This document shows positions 8,007 to 16,279 of a stretch of 64,000 nucleotides of DNA, in pieces. Under the pieces are notes generated by a model that saw only the letters and a list, made by a program, of their open reading frames with translations, searched no databases and was not told where the DNA came from. The DNA comes from Paenibacillus doosanensis. GTDB lineage: Bacteria; Bacillota; Bacilli; Paenibacillales; NBRC-103111. The stretch spans positions 1 through 64,000 of the forward strand of contig NZ_JANYUY010000008.1 in assembly GCF_025060755.1 (NCBI RefSeq), read 5' to 3'. How positions within the stretch are numbered: the stretch's first letter is position 1; each line of letters starts with the position of its first letter. A program made the translations under genes and the position numbers.

Positions 8007-8771
8007 TTACATGCCGAGCCATTTCTTGAACAAATGCTTGGTTGTATCTTTGTTCATCGCAGCGATCGAAGTCGTCAGCGGAATGCCTTTCGGGCAAGAG
8101 CGCACGCAGTTTTGCGAGTTGCCGCAGCCCTCGATGCCTCCGTCTTCCATCAGCGCTTCCAGACGTTCTTCCGCGTTCATTTCACCCGTCGGGTGAGCGT
8201 TAAACAAACGAACTTGGGAAACCGCCGCAGGCCCGATAAACGTCGTTTTGTCGTTGACGTTCGGACAAGACTCCAAACATACGCCGCAGGTCATGCATTT
8301 GGACAATTCGTACGCCCATTGGCGCTTCGATTCGGCCATCCGCGGTCCGGGACCGAGATCGTACGTACCGTCGATCGGAATCCAGGCTTTCACGCGCTTC
8401 AGCGCGGAGAACATGCGCTCGCGGTTAATGACCAAGTCGCGTACGACAGGGAATGTGCTCATAGGCGCGATGCGCACCGGCTGCTCCAGCTTATCTACCA
8501 GCGCGGAGCAAGCTTGGCGCGGCTTGCCGTTGATGACCATCGAGCAAGCGCCGCACACTTCCTCCAAGCAGTTGGATTCCCAGCAGATCGGCGTCGTTTT
8601 CTGGCCGGTTGCATTGACCGGATTACGCTGAACTTCCATGAGCGCGCTGATCACGTTCATGTTAGGGCGGTACGGCACTTCGAATTCCTCGGTATAAGGC
8701 TTGCTCTCAGGCGAATCTTGGCGTGTAACGATAAACTTGACTTTTTTTCCGGCCGTAGTCGTTTCTGCCAT
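8007..8771 (-). CDS. sdhB: Succinate dehydrogenase iron-sulfur subunit
   Basis: A 254-residue iron-sulfur subunit of succinate:menaquinone oxidoreductase that carries electrons from the SdhA flavin to the membrane subunit. A plant-type ferredoxin domain holds the [2Fe-2S] cysteines in the cluster C63-C88 (SNCLEEVCGAC and QAC). The C-terminal domain has CMTCGVCLESCP and CGNSQNCVRSCP, which supply the [4Fe-4S] and [3Fe-4S] ligands. The length is typical of Bacillales SdhB. It is the last gene of sdhC-sdhA-sdhB, two bases after the sdhA stop, and is followed by a strong terminator. Confidence 0.97.
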   Translation of the reverse strand: MAETTTAGKKVKFIVTRQDSPESKPYTEEFEVPYRPNMNVISALMEVQRNPVNATGQKTTPICWESNCLEEVCGACSMVINGKPRQACSALVDKLEQPVRIAPMSTFPVVRDLVINRERMFSALKRVKAWIPIDGTYDLGPGPRMAESKRQWAYELSKCMTCGVCLESCPNVNDKTTFIGPAAVSQVRLFNAHPTGEMNAEERLEALMEDGGIEGCGNSQNCVRSCPKGIPLTTSIAAMNKDTTKHLFKKWLGM

Positions 8772-8773
8772 GA

Positions 8774-10531
8774 TTAATGTCCTCCCTTCTTGTCTGTCGA
8801 GTAGTCGCGTTTACGCGGCTTGATCAGCGACACGTCCACATCTTCCCAATCGATCGTAGGGCCGTCCGGCGTCCATTTGGCCTTCGTCGTTTTCAGGAAA
8901 TCCTCGTCATTGCGTTCAGGGAATTCAGGTTTATAGTGAGCTCCGCGGCTTTCGTTACGCAGCAGAGCGCCCAAAGTCATCGCATGGGACAGCTCCAGCA
9001 TGTTCCACAGCTGACGGGTGAAAGCGACGCCCTGATTGTTCCAGCGAGCCGTATCCGTCATGCTGATGTTGCGGTAGCGCTGCTTCAGCTCGTTGATTTT
9101 GGCAATCGTTTCTTCCAGCTTCTTGTTGTAACGAACGACCGTCATGTTGTTGGTCATCCATTCGCCGAGCTCTTTGTGCAGAACGTAGGCGTTTTCCTTG
9201 CCTTCCATTTTCAGCAGGCCTTCGTATTTGTCCGTATGTCTTTTCTTCTCGCGGTCGAATACGCTGGAGGAAATGTCGTCTACATGCTTGTTCAAGCCTT
9301 TAATATATTCGATCGCTTTCGGACCGGTAATCATGCCGCCGTAAATCGCAGACAACAGCGAATTCGCTCCCAGACGGTTCGCGCCGTGGTATTGATACTC
9401 GCACTCGCCACAGGCGAACAAGCCCGGAATGTTGGTCATTTGATTGAAGTCAACCCACATTCCGCCCATCGAATAGTGAACGGCAGGGAAGATTTTCATC
9501 GGAATTTTGCGCGGATCGTCGCCCATGAATTTTTCATAGATTTCGATGATACCGCCCAGCTTCACGTCGAGTTCATGCGGATCTTTATGGGACAAGTCAA
9601 GGTAAACCATATTCTCGCCGTTAATGCCCAGCTTCTGGTCTACGCACACCGCAAAAATTTCGCGGGTCGCGATATCGCGGGGAACCAGGTTACCGTAAGC
9701 CGGATATTTTTCCTCAAGGAAGTACCAAGGCTTGCCGTCTTTGTAGGTCCAGATCCGGCCGCCTTCGCCGCGAGCGGATTCGGACATCAAGCGAAGCTTG
9801 TCGTCGCCCGGAATCGCCGTCGGATGAATTTGAATGAACTCTCCGTTCGCATAGTGCACGCCTTGCTGGTACACCGCGCTCGCCGCCGTACCGGTATTGA
9901 TAACGGAGTTCGTCGTTTTACCGAAAATGATGCCGGGACCGCCGCTGGCCAGAATGACCGCATCGGCTCCGAACGTTAGAATTTCCATGCTGCGAAGATC
10001 CTGGGCCGATATGCCGCGGCATACGCCGTCGTCGTCAAGAACCGCTCCGAGGAACTCGTAATGCTCGTACTTGGTCACAAGTCCGGCTGTTTCCCAGCGG
10101 CGTACTTGCTCGTCCAATGCATACAGCAATTGTTGACCTGTCGTTGCTCCTGCGAATGCCGTACGGTGATACTGCGTTCCCCCGAAACGGCGGAAATCGA
10201 GCAGGCCTTCAGGCGTACGGTTGAACATAACGCCCATCCGGTCCATCAAGTGAATGATGCCGGGCGCAGCGTCGCACATCGCTTTAACCGGCGGTTGGTT
10301 GGCAAGGAAGTCGCCGCCGTATACCGTATCGTCAAAATGCTCCCAAGTGGAGTCGCCTTCACCTTTCGTATTAACCGCACCGTTGATGCCGCCCTGGGCG
10401 CACACGGAGTGGGATCGTTTCACAGGAACCAAAGAGAACAGGCTAACGTGAACTCCGGCTTCCGCGGCTTTGATGGTAGCCATTAACCCGGCCAAACCTC
10501 CACCGACTACGATTACTTTTTGATTAGCCAT
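8774..10531 (-). CDS. sdhA: Succinate dehydrogenase flavoprotein subunit
   Basis: A 585-residue flavoprotein that oxidises succinate to fumarate. The Rossmann motif VVGGGLAGLMA is at the N-terminus. HSVCAQGGIN near residue 41 contains the His that binds FAD covalently. HPTAIPG near 237 and GEGGRIW near 255 belong to the dicarboxylate-binding active site. The C-terminus is short and basic (RKRDYSTDKKGGH), as in Gram-positive enzymes of the sdhCAB type. It is translated from an ATG with AAGGAGGAG just upstream and is coupled to sdhC (16 bases) and sdhB (2 bases). Confidence 0.97.
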   Translation of the reverse strand: MANQKVIVVGGGLAGLMATIKAAEAGVHVSLFSLVPVKRSHSVCAQGGINGAVNTKGEGDSTWEHFDDTVYGGDFLANQPPVKAMCDAAPGIIHLMDRMGVMFNRTPEGLLDFRRFGGTQYHRTAFAGATTGQQLLYALDEQVRRWETAGLVTKYEHYEFLGAVLDDDGVCRGISAQDLRSMEILTFGADAVILASGGPGIIFGKTTNSVINTGTAASAVYQQGVHYANGEFIQIHPTAIPGDDKLRLMSESARGEGGRIWTYKDGKPWYFLEEKYPAYGNLVPRDIATREIFAVCVDQKLGINGENMVYLDLSHKDPHELDVKLGGIIEIYEKFMGDDPRKIPMKIFPAVHYSMGGMWVDFNQMTNIPGLFACGECEYQYHGANRLGANSLLSAIYGGMITGPKAIEYIKGLNKHVDDISSSVFDREKKRHTDKYEGLLKMEGKENAYVLHKELGEWMTNNMTVVRYNKKLEETIAKINELKQRYRNISMTDTARWNNQGVAFTRQLWNMLELSHAMTLGALLRNESRGAHYKPEFPERNDEDFLKTTKAKWTPDGPTIDWEDVDVSLIKPRKRDYSTDKKGGH

Positions 10532-10547
10532 TGTTGTTCACTCCTCC

Positions 10548-11198
10548 TTAACCTTTAGCCATCTGCGGCACGTTTTGGAAATCCGGGCTTACAAACGCGC
10601 TCAAAGACATGATAAACATGATCGACATAATAACAAACACTACCATCCAGATCACGCTGGATACCCGCTGCGCCCGAGGTCCGATCGTAACGCCCCAGCT
10701 AACGAGGAACGACCACATGCCATTGCTGAAATGGAATACCGCGGACACAATGCCAATACAGTACAGCACAAAATAAACCGGGTTCGATGCAATGTGATGC
10801 ATTTGGACCCCGATTTCTTCTTGAGGCAAGCCGAGCGTGATTTGCAATCTGGTTTGGCATAAGTGGAATACTACGAACAAGAACGTAATTACCCCAGTTA
10901 CCCGCTGCAGGAAAAACATTTGGTTGCGGAAATAGCCGTAGTTGGATACGTTATTCCGGGCCGTGTAGGCGACATAGAGGCCGTAGATCGCGTGGTATGC
11001 GAGCGGCAGCCAGATCCCTACGATTTCCAGGAGCAGCATTAAAGGCAGCTCGTGCAGCCAATTCACATGCTCCATGAACTTCTCAGGTCCGTTAGTCGCC
11101 GAGTAGTTCGTCAGAAGGTGTTCGATCAGGAAGAACCCGACCGGGATAACACCAAGCAATGAATGCAGCTTGCGTGAAAAATACGAATTACGAAACAT
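10548..11198 (-). CDS. sdhC: Succinate dehydrogenase cytochrome b558 subunit
   Basis: A 216-residue membrane anchor of succinate dehydrogenase with five hydrophobic segments, as in the B. subtilis di-heme cytochrome b558 that passes electrons to menaquinone. Heme-ligand His candidates sit in the helices (HSLLGVIP, HLLTNY, YHAIYG, FHLCQTR, FHFSNGMW). I start at the ATG at 11198, whose GGGGGGAAAGGA site is well placed; an in-frame TTG at 11219 would put that site inside the gene. It is first in the operon. Upstream the sequence is a long divergent region shared with a LysR-type gene. Confidence 0.95.
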   Translation of the reverse strand: MFRNSYFSRKLHSLLGVIPVGFFLIEHLLTNYSATNGPEKFMEHVNWLHELPLMLLLEIVGIWLPLAYHAIYGLYVAYTARNNVSNYGYFRNQMFFLQRVTGVITFLFVVFHLCQTRLQITLGLPQEEIGVQMHHIASNPVYFVLYCIGIVSAVFHFSNGMWSFLVSWGVTIGPRAQRVSSVIWMVVFVIMSIMFIMSLSAFVSPDFQNVPQMAKG

Positions 11199-11610
11199 TG
11201 AAATCCTTTCCCCCCTCAAAAGTATGTAGGTTGTTCACATGTGTTGACAAAACCAACCTTCATTGTACTCCCGCAAGAAACAAGCGTCAACAGCATTTGC
11301 TACGCCTATTTTCCATGGTTCGACATTTTTTTATGCAAATGTCTGCGAAAAAATGTGAACAATAAGTGACTTACACCATACTACTCCATTATCGCTTATA
11401 ATGGAAGTGCCGATTATTTATAAACTGTTATTCAGTTTTGACATATGCAATGAACTTAATCACTTAACCGCAAATTAACCGTAAAAAAAGACAAAACGCG
11501 AAGCGGGAAGCCGAGCGCCGGGCCGGCTCTTCTCTTTCATCTAAAAGCGTGGTGAAAAAGAGAAAATCCGTATTCACACTTCCGAATATAATGGAAAGAA
11601 GGTATTGTTC
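11199..11610. other. Divergent intergenic region between sdhC and the LysR gene
   Basis: No gene is visible. It contains TTGTTCACATGTGTTGACAA at 11232-11251 near the presumed sdh promoter, a TATAAT-like box near 11396, a TTGACA near 11437 and a short piece of the interspersed repeat at 11539-11560. Promoter assignments are weak. Confidence 0.4.
11539..11560. repeat. End fragment of the MITE-like repeat
   Basis: ATCTAAAAGCGTGGTGAA and the next four bases match the reverse complement of the right end of the repeat at 24538-24560 at 19 of 22 positions. Only the terminal segment is present. Confidence 0.45.
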
Positions 11611-12510
11611 TTGTTCGAAAATATCGATATTTTCGCCAAAGTCGTAGAGCTGGAGAGCCTGAACAAAGCGTCCGCGGCGCTCAATATCTCCCAGCCCGCC
11701 CTGTCTCGCAAAATCATGAAGCTGGAGGAAGAGCTCGGCGTCGATCTGTTCCTAAGGAAAGGCAAGCGGCTTGAGATTACGCGCGCAGGGCAAATCTGTT
11801 ATGAATACGCCATCGAGCAGCGCCATTTGGAGCGCAAGCTGCTGCGGTCGATTCAGGACTTCAAGACGACGGTCAAGCCAGCCAGCATTATTATCGGCGC
11901 TTCCTTGACGACGCTGCAATCGACGCTGCCCGATCTGATTACGATCTATACGAAGACGTATCCGAATACGGACATTAAGGCGGTAACGGGCAAAACCCAC
12001 GAGATCGTGCCGATGGTCAAGGACCGCAAAGTGGACATCGGCCTGGTCGCCTCCAAGATCGAGCATCCCGGCCTCAAATGCATTCCGCTGTTCGACGATC
12101 ATCTCTGTCTGGTGCTGCCGCTCGGGCATCCTTTCGTCGACAAATCCTCGATCGAAATCGCCGATCTGCACGAGCTGCCGATGATTCTGTTCTCGCGCGG
12201 CACCTGGTACCGGGTGCTGATGGACGAAATGTTCCACCGCTACGCCATTGCGCCCGACGTCAAAATGGAGATCGATTCGTTCGAAGCGATCATTCGCCTC
12301 GTCTCGACGTGCAAGACGGCGACGCTGCTGCCGGAATCGTATTTGCGCAGCAATCTGGTCAAAGACAACGAGCTGGTCGTCCGCTTCATTCCGGCGCTCG
12401 AGCAAATGACAAGAACGACCTCCCTGTTATTCACGGAAGAGGTCGTCCATCATGCGTCGGCCCAGCAGTTTATCGAGAAGGCCAAGGATTACTTCAACCG
12501 GCCGGGCTGA
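11611..12510 (+). CDS. LysR-family transcriptional regulator
   Basis: A 299-residue LysR-type regulator. The winged HTH occupies residues about 2-60 (VVELESLNKASAALNISQPALSRKIMKLEEELGVDLFLR), followed by a linker helix and a periplasmic-binding-like effector domain. I choose the TTG at 11611 since AGAAGG is 8 bases upstream; a TTG at 11605 is too close to that site. It is divergent from sdhC and convergent with the CPA1 antiporter gene. Regulators of this class often act on the divergent gene, so control of sdhCAB is possible, but nothing in the sequence proves it. The effector is unknown. Confidence 0.9.
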   Translation: MFENIDIFAKVVELESLNKASAALNISQPALSRKIMKLEEELGVDLFLRKGKRLEITRAGQICYEYAIEQRHLERKLLRSIQDFKTTVKPASIIIGASLTTLQSTLPDLITIYTKTYPNTDIKAVTGKTHEIVPMVKDRKVDIGLVASKIEHPGLKCIPLFDDHLCLVLPLGHPFVDKSSIEIADLHELPMILFSRGTWYRVLMDEMFHRYAIAPDVKMEIDSFEAIIRLVSTCKTATLLPESYLRSNLVKDNELVVRFIPALEQMTRTTSLLFTEEVVHHASAQQFIEKAKDYFNRPG

Positions 12511-12533
12511 TCTTAAGGCCTCGGCTGCAGCCG

Positions 12534-13769
12534 CTATCCTTCGTCCTTCTCCTCGATGCCGAGCATTCGCGCCGCATAAGCCGTCGTGCTCGCCTGCAGC
12601 AAAATTGTCAGCAGTACGGCAAGGAAGGTGACCGAGGCGATGACGTCGGCGTACTTCACGCCCAGCCCCGCCGCCATTCCGGACAAAGCCGCCGGTATGA
12701 CGCCGGTCTCCCTCACCCAGAACATAAACAGGATCTCGCCGCGCTTCCAACCCGCCTTGCGATCGGGCAGCGTGCAGGCAAGCACTGTGAGCGGCCTTGC
12801 GATCAGGATGAAAACCGCGATTACCGCCAGACTCGGCCACAAATTGGCCGCGATGATGCGCAAATTCACTTGGCTGCCGAGCAAAATAAAAATCAGCATC
12901 CTCATAATGATCGTCATGTTCTCGCTGAAATGCGTCATTTCCTTCAGCTTATCGTTCAAATCCAGCTTGAATATATCGGCGTTGCCCCAAATAAGTCCCG
13001 CCGTAAAAGTAGCCATAAACCCGCTGACATGCAGCGCATCTCCAACCCAGTAAGCTCCGAGCGCCGTCACGACCAGCGCTATCGCCGCATAATCGCGCAG
13101 CCAGCCGAGCCTGAGATGGCCGGTGATGAAGGCCATAACCAGCCCGATCGCCGCCCCCGCCGCAATGCCTCCCAGCGCCGTGCGAGCGAAATCCTCCAGG
13201 CTGCCGGCCAGCGAGAAGCCTTGGCTTCCCGTAATCACGGCAAGGACGGAGAACGTAAGTATAGAGCCGGTCGCATCGTTGAAAGCCGATTCGCTCTCTA
13301 CGGTTTCCCGCACCTTCGTGCGAATGCGCACCTGCTTGAACACGGGAATGAGCGTCGCCGGATCGGTCGAGGAAACAATCGCCCCGAGCAGCGCCGCATA
13401 GACCATCGGCATTCCCAGAAGCCAATGGGCGGACAGCGCAACGACGGAACAAGTAATCAGCACGCCCGGCACGCTGAGCAGCGTGACCGTCAGCCATACT
13501 TTTTTCAGCCCTGCAAGCCGGATATTGCGCCCTCCGTCGAACAAAATAAGCGTCGAGCCGATCGTCAATATGAACTGGTTCGTAAACGAGCTGCTCGTCT
13601 CGCTCACCCAATGCAGCCCTTGCCCTACGATCATCCCGGCGATGAGGAACAGCGCCACATCCGGCAGCTTCATCAGGCCCGCCAGGCGGCCGAACAGCAT
13701 ACCCAAACCAAGAATAAGAATTAATAATAACAACACATGGTGAATCATCTCTGCGGCTTCATTGTTCAT
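12534..13769 (-). CDS. CPA1-family cation:proton antiporter
   Basis: A 411-residue membrane protein with about 12-13 hydrophobic helices. The sodium/hydrogen exchanger signature SESAFNDATGSI (near residue 178) and SSTDPATLIPVF mark the ion-binding core of CPA1 (NhaP/NhaK-like) antiporters, which export Na+ or K+ in exchange for protons. The ATG begins two bases after the ktrA stop codon, so it is translationally coupled and is the third gene of ktrB-ktrA-antiporter. It has no RCK domain of its own; the neighbouring KtrA might regulate both transporters (inference). Convergent with the LysR gene, without an obvious terminator between them. Confidence 0.9.
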   Translation of the reverse strand: MNNEAAEMIHHVLLLLILILGLGMLFGRLAGLMKLPDVALFLIAGMIVGQGLHWVSETSSSFTNQFILTIGSTLILFDGGRNIRLAGLKKVWLTVTLLSVPGVLITCSVVALSAHWLLGMPMVYAALLGAIVSSTDPATLIPVFKQVRIRTKVRETVESESAFNDATGSILTFSVLAVITGSQGFSLAGSLEDFARTALGGIAAGAAIGLVMAFITGHLRLGWLRDYAAIALVVTALGAYWVGDALHVSGFMATFTAGLIWGNADIFKLDLNDKLKEMTHFSENMTIIMRMLIFILLGSQVNLRIIAANLWPSLAVIAVFILIARPLTVLACTLPDRKAGWKRGEILFMFWVRETGVIPAALSGMAAGLGVKYADVIASVTFLAVLLTILLQASTTAYAARMLGIEEKDEG

Positions 13770-13771
13770 AG

Positions 13772-14437
13772 TTATAAATTGATAACTTCGCTCTCGAAGG
13801 ATTCGATTTGATCATTCGTTCCGATAATGACCATAACGTCCTGTTCTTCCAGCATGTCCGCCGCGCTAGGGGCGATGATGACGCCGTGCTTCTTGTTGAT
13901 CGCCACAACGCTGCAGCCGTACTTGGCCCGCGGGTCCAAATCTTTCAAGCACCGTCCGGACAGCCGTTTGGGCACGGACAGCTCGACGATCGTATAGTCG
14001 TTGGACAGCTCGATGTAATCGAGCAAATTCGGCGAGACCAGCTGATGCGCGACCCGAATTCCCATATCCCGCTCCGGAAAAATCACCCTGTCGACGCCGA
14101 TCTTCTGCAGCACCTTGCCATGCAGCTCGGAAAGCGCCTTGGTAACGACCGTCTTGACGCCGATATCCTTCAGCAGAATCGCGGTCAAAATGCTGGCTTG
14201 AATGTCGTCGCCGATCGCCACGATAGCGCAGTCGAAATTGCGGATGCCGAGCGATCTCAGCACGTCCTCGTCCGTCGAATCGGCCGTCACGACATGTGTC
14301 AGCGTGTCGCTCATCTCGTCGACGGCTTCCTCGTCCTTATCGATGCCCAGCACCTCGTAACCCAAATTGATCAATTCCTTCGCCAGAGAAGAGCCGAATC
14401 TGCCCAGCCCGATGACGACATACTGACTACGTTTCAT
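13772..14437 (-). CDS. ktrA: Potassium uptake regulatory subunit KtrA (RCK)
   Basis: A 221-residue cytosolic gating ring protein of the KtrAB K+ uptake system. The RCK_N Rossmann domain starts YVVIGLGRFGSSLA (binds ATP/ADP or NAD) with the acidic GIDKDEEAVDEM after the second strand. The RCK_C domain (about 135-221) is the usual c-di-AMP-binding part. I start at the ATG at 14437, preceded by ATAGGGG; a longer reading frame upstream only overlaps the end of ktrB. It starts 13 bases after ktrB, under the same c-di-AMP riboswitch, and is coupled to the downstream antiporter. Confidence 0.95.
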   Translation of the reverse strand: MKRSQYVVIGLGRFGSSLAKELINLGYEVLGIDKDEEAVDEMSDTLTHVVTADSTDEDVLRSLGIRNFDCAIVAIGDDIQASILTAILLKDIGVKTVVTKALSELHGKVLQKIGVDRVIFPERDMGIRVAHQLVSPNLLDYIELSNDYTIVELSVPKRLSGRCLKDLDPRAKYGCSVVAINKKHGVIIAPSAADMLEEQDVMVIIGTNDQIESFESEVINL

Positions 14438-14450
14438 TGTTTTTGTACCC

Positions 14451-15803
14451 CTATCCAATCGTAATTTTCCCTTCCGGGTATCTATACAGCTCTTTTTCCG
14501 TTTTCGGTCCGAGCGCGTATGCCAACGTAAGCGGCCCCAAGCGGCCGGCAAACATCATCAAACTGATCAATATTTTGCCGACGAGGCTCAAATCGGTCGT
14601 CATTCCCATCGTGAGACCGACGGTGCCGAAAGCCGAGGTCACTTCGAACAAAATCATCAGAAACGGGTGCCCCTCCGTCGTCGACAAAATCATCGCGACG
14701 AACACGACGAGGAATAGAGCGATCATCGTCAGCGTGATGGCTTTCAAAATCCGGTCTTTACCGAGGCGGTAACGGAACAGCACGATGTCCTCTTTCCCGC
14801 GCACCATGGCGATCATCGCGCCGATCAGCGTCGTGAAGGTGGTCGTCTTGATCCCTCCCCCCGTCGAGCCCGGCGAAGCCCCGATGAACATCAGGATGAT
14901 CATGAAAAATTGCGTCGCCTGGCGCAAGCTGCCGAGATCGACGGTATTAGCTCCCGCCGTCCGCGGCGTCACCGACTGGAAGAAGGCGGCCCATATTTTG
15001 CCTGACCAGCTCAGCGAGCCCAGCGTCTTGGCATTGCTGTATTCAAATATATAAATGACCAGGGCGCCGGCGATAATCAGCGCACCGGTTGCGCTAAGCA
15101 CTACTTTGGAATGGAGCGACAGCCGCTTGCGCTTTTTGAACTCCAGCAGATCCGACATGACGACGAAGCCGATGCCGCCCAGCACGATAAGCCCCATTGT
15201 GACGAGGTTGACGACCGGATCGCCCACGAATGAGGTTAAGCTGCTGAACGGTCCGTTAACCGAACCGAACAAATCGAAGCCTGCGTTATTGAAGAACGAT
15301 ATCGCATGCCAGAAGCCGAAATAAATGCCCTTGGCAGGCCCTAACTGCAGCGACCAGCGAATCGAGAAAATAATGGCGCCGACCAGCTCGATGGTCAGCG
15401 AATACCGGATCACTTTGCGGATCAGCCGCACGATCCCCTCCATGCTTCCCTGATTCAACGACTCCTGCAAAACGAGCCGTTCCTTGAGAGAAATTCGTTT
15501 TTTCAGCGCAAAAGCAAACAGCGTCGCCATCGACATAAATCCGAGCCCTCCGACCTGGATCAGCGCGATAATGACGATCTGTCCGAACTTGGAAAAAAAC
15601 GTGCCCGTATCCACGACGACTAGCCCCGTAACACAAGTCGCCGAAGTAGCCGTAAAGAAAGCGTCGAGAAATGGCAGCGGCTCTCCGGAGGCGGAGGCGA
15701 CCGGCAGCGAGAGCAGCGCGGCGCCGATCAAAATGATGGCGGCGAAACCGATCACGAGAATTTGCGGCGGAGTCAGCTCGATTTTTTTTATGGCGGATGT
15801 CAT
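14451..15803 (-). CDS. ktrB: Potassium uptake membrane subunit KtrB
   Basis: A 450-residue ion-translocating subunit of the TrkH/KtrB superfamily, with four M1-P-M2 repeats. Selectivity-filter-like segments with key Gly residues can be read as ATCVTGL, NNAGFDLFG, PRTAGANT and FGTVGLTMG. The length is typical. First gene of ktrB-ktrA-antiporter, preceded by a ydaO-type riboswitch with an intrinsic terminator, so expression should fall when c-di-AMP, and hence K+, is high. Confidence 0.96.
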   Translation of the reverse strand: MTSAIKKIELTPPQILVIGFAAIILIGAALLSLPVASASGEPLPFLDAFFTATSATCVTGLVVVDTGTFFSKFGQIVIIALIQVGGLGFMSMATLFAFALKKRISLKERLVLQESLNQGSMEGIVRLIRKVIRYSLTIELVGAIIFSIRWSLQLGPAKGIYFGFWHAISFFNNAGFDLFGSVNGPFSSLTSFVGDPVVNLVTMGLIVLGGIGFVVMSDLLEFKKRKRLSLHSKVVLSATGALIIAGALVIYIFEYSNAKTLGSLSWSGKIWAAFFQSVTPRTAGANTVDLGSLRQATQFFMIILMFIGASPGSTGGGIKTTTFTTLIGAMIAMVRGKEDIVLFRYRLGKDRILKAITLTMIALFLVVFVAMILSTTEGHPFLMILFEVTSAFGTVGLTMGMTTDLSLVGKILISLMMFAGRLGPLTLAYALGPKTEKELYRYPEGKITIG

Positions 15804-15833
15804 ATTTCACCTCGGCGAATGTTTTAGGGCAAC

Positions 15834-15860
15834 AAAAAAAGACACTGGAAACCCAATGTC
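15834..15860 (-). terminator. Expression-platform terminator of the c-di-AMP riboswitch
   Basis: On the minus strand GACATTGG, loop GTTT, CCAGTGTC and seven T lie directly between the aptamer and ktrB. Formation in the ligand-bound state would turn the operon off. Confidence 0.88.
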
Positions 15861-15861
15861 A

Positions 15862-16018
15862 TCATAATAGGTTCCTGCGATAGCCTACGAGGTTAGCTGA
15901 CGGATTCGGGTCACAGCACCCTATCGTTTCCATTGCGATGTTTCGTCGGCAATGGAATCGAATTCACCCCTTACTGCAAATGGTTCCCCCGTTTTCGATA
16001 AGAAATTCGGCTTCGTAT
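15862..16018 (-). promoter_or_regulatory. ydaO/yuaA c-di-AMP riboswitch
   Basis: Read on the minus strand, the leader contains the conserved blocks GGGGGAACC, GGGGTGAAT, ATAGGGTG, then CCCGAATCCGTCAGCTAACC and TCGTAGGC in the order of the ydaO-type c-di-AMP aptamer. It lies between a good promoter and ktrB, and is followed by a terminator. This riboswitch is established for ktrAB (yuaA is B. subtilis ktrA). Exact aptamer limits are approximate. Confidence 0.95.
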
Positions 16019-16031
16019 TCAATTGATATGA

Positions 16032-16060
16032 ATTATAATGTTCTTTCATTATAAGTACAA
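16032..16060 (-). promoter_or_regulatory. SigA-type promoter of ktrB
   Basis: On the minus strand, -35 TTGTAC (16055-16060), a 17-base spacer and -10 TATAAT (16032-16037). Transcription would begin a few bases before the riboswitch. Confidence 0.7.
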
Positions 16061-16279
16061 AGTCGCTTTGGCTCGAAATCAAACGATAAACAAGTCAATA
16101 CTTGACCTGGCATGAAGCGGGGGAAGCCTCCGCGCTGCTTTTCAGCGTTTTGCCCCTCGTAGCTCGTAATTTCATTGGATTTCCGCTGTGCATCTATGCT
16201 AAGTTTAATGAATACAATGTACTTATATTCCATACCCTTTTCACAATATCGCCCATTCTACGGTAAGGAGAATTTCATA

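Noticed and set aside
12078-13724. 548-codon plus-strand frame over the LysR and antiporter genes
   Set aside because: Its Arg/Gln/His-rich translation is typical of an antisense shadow in GC-rich DNA; both real genes are well supported.
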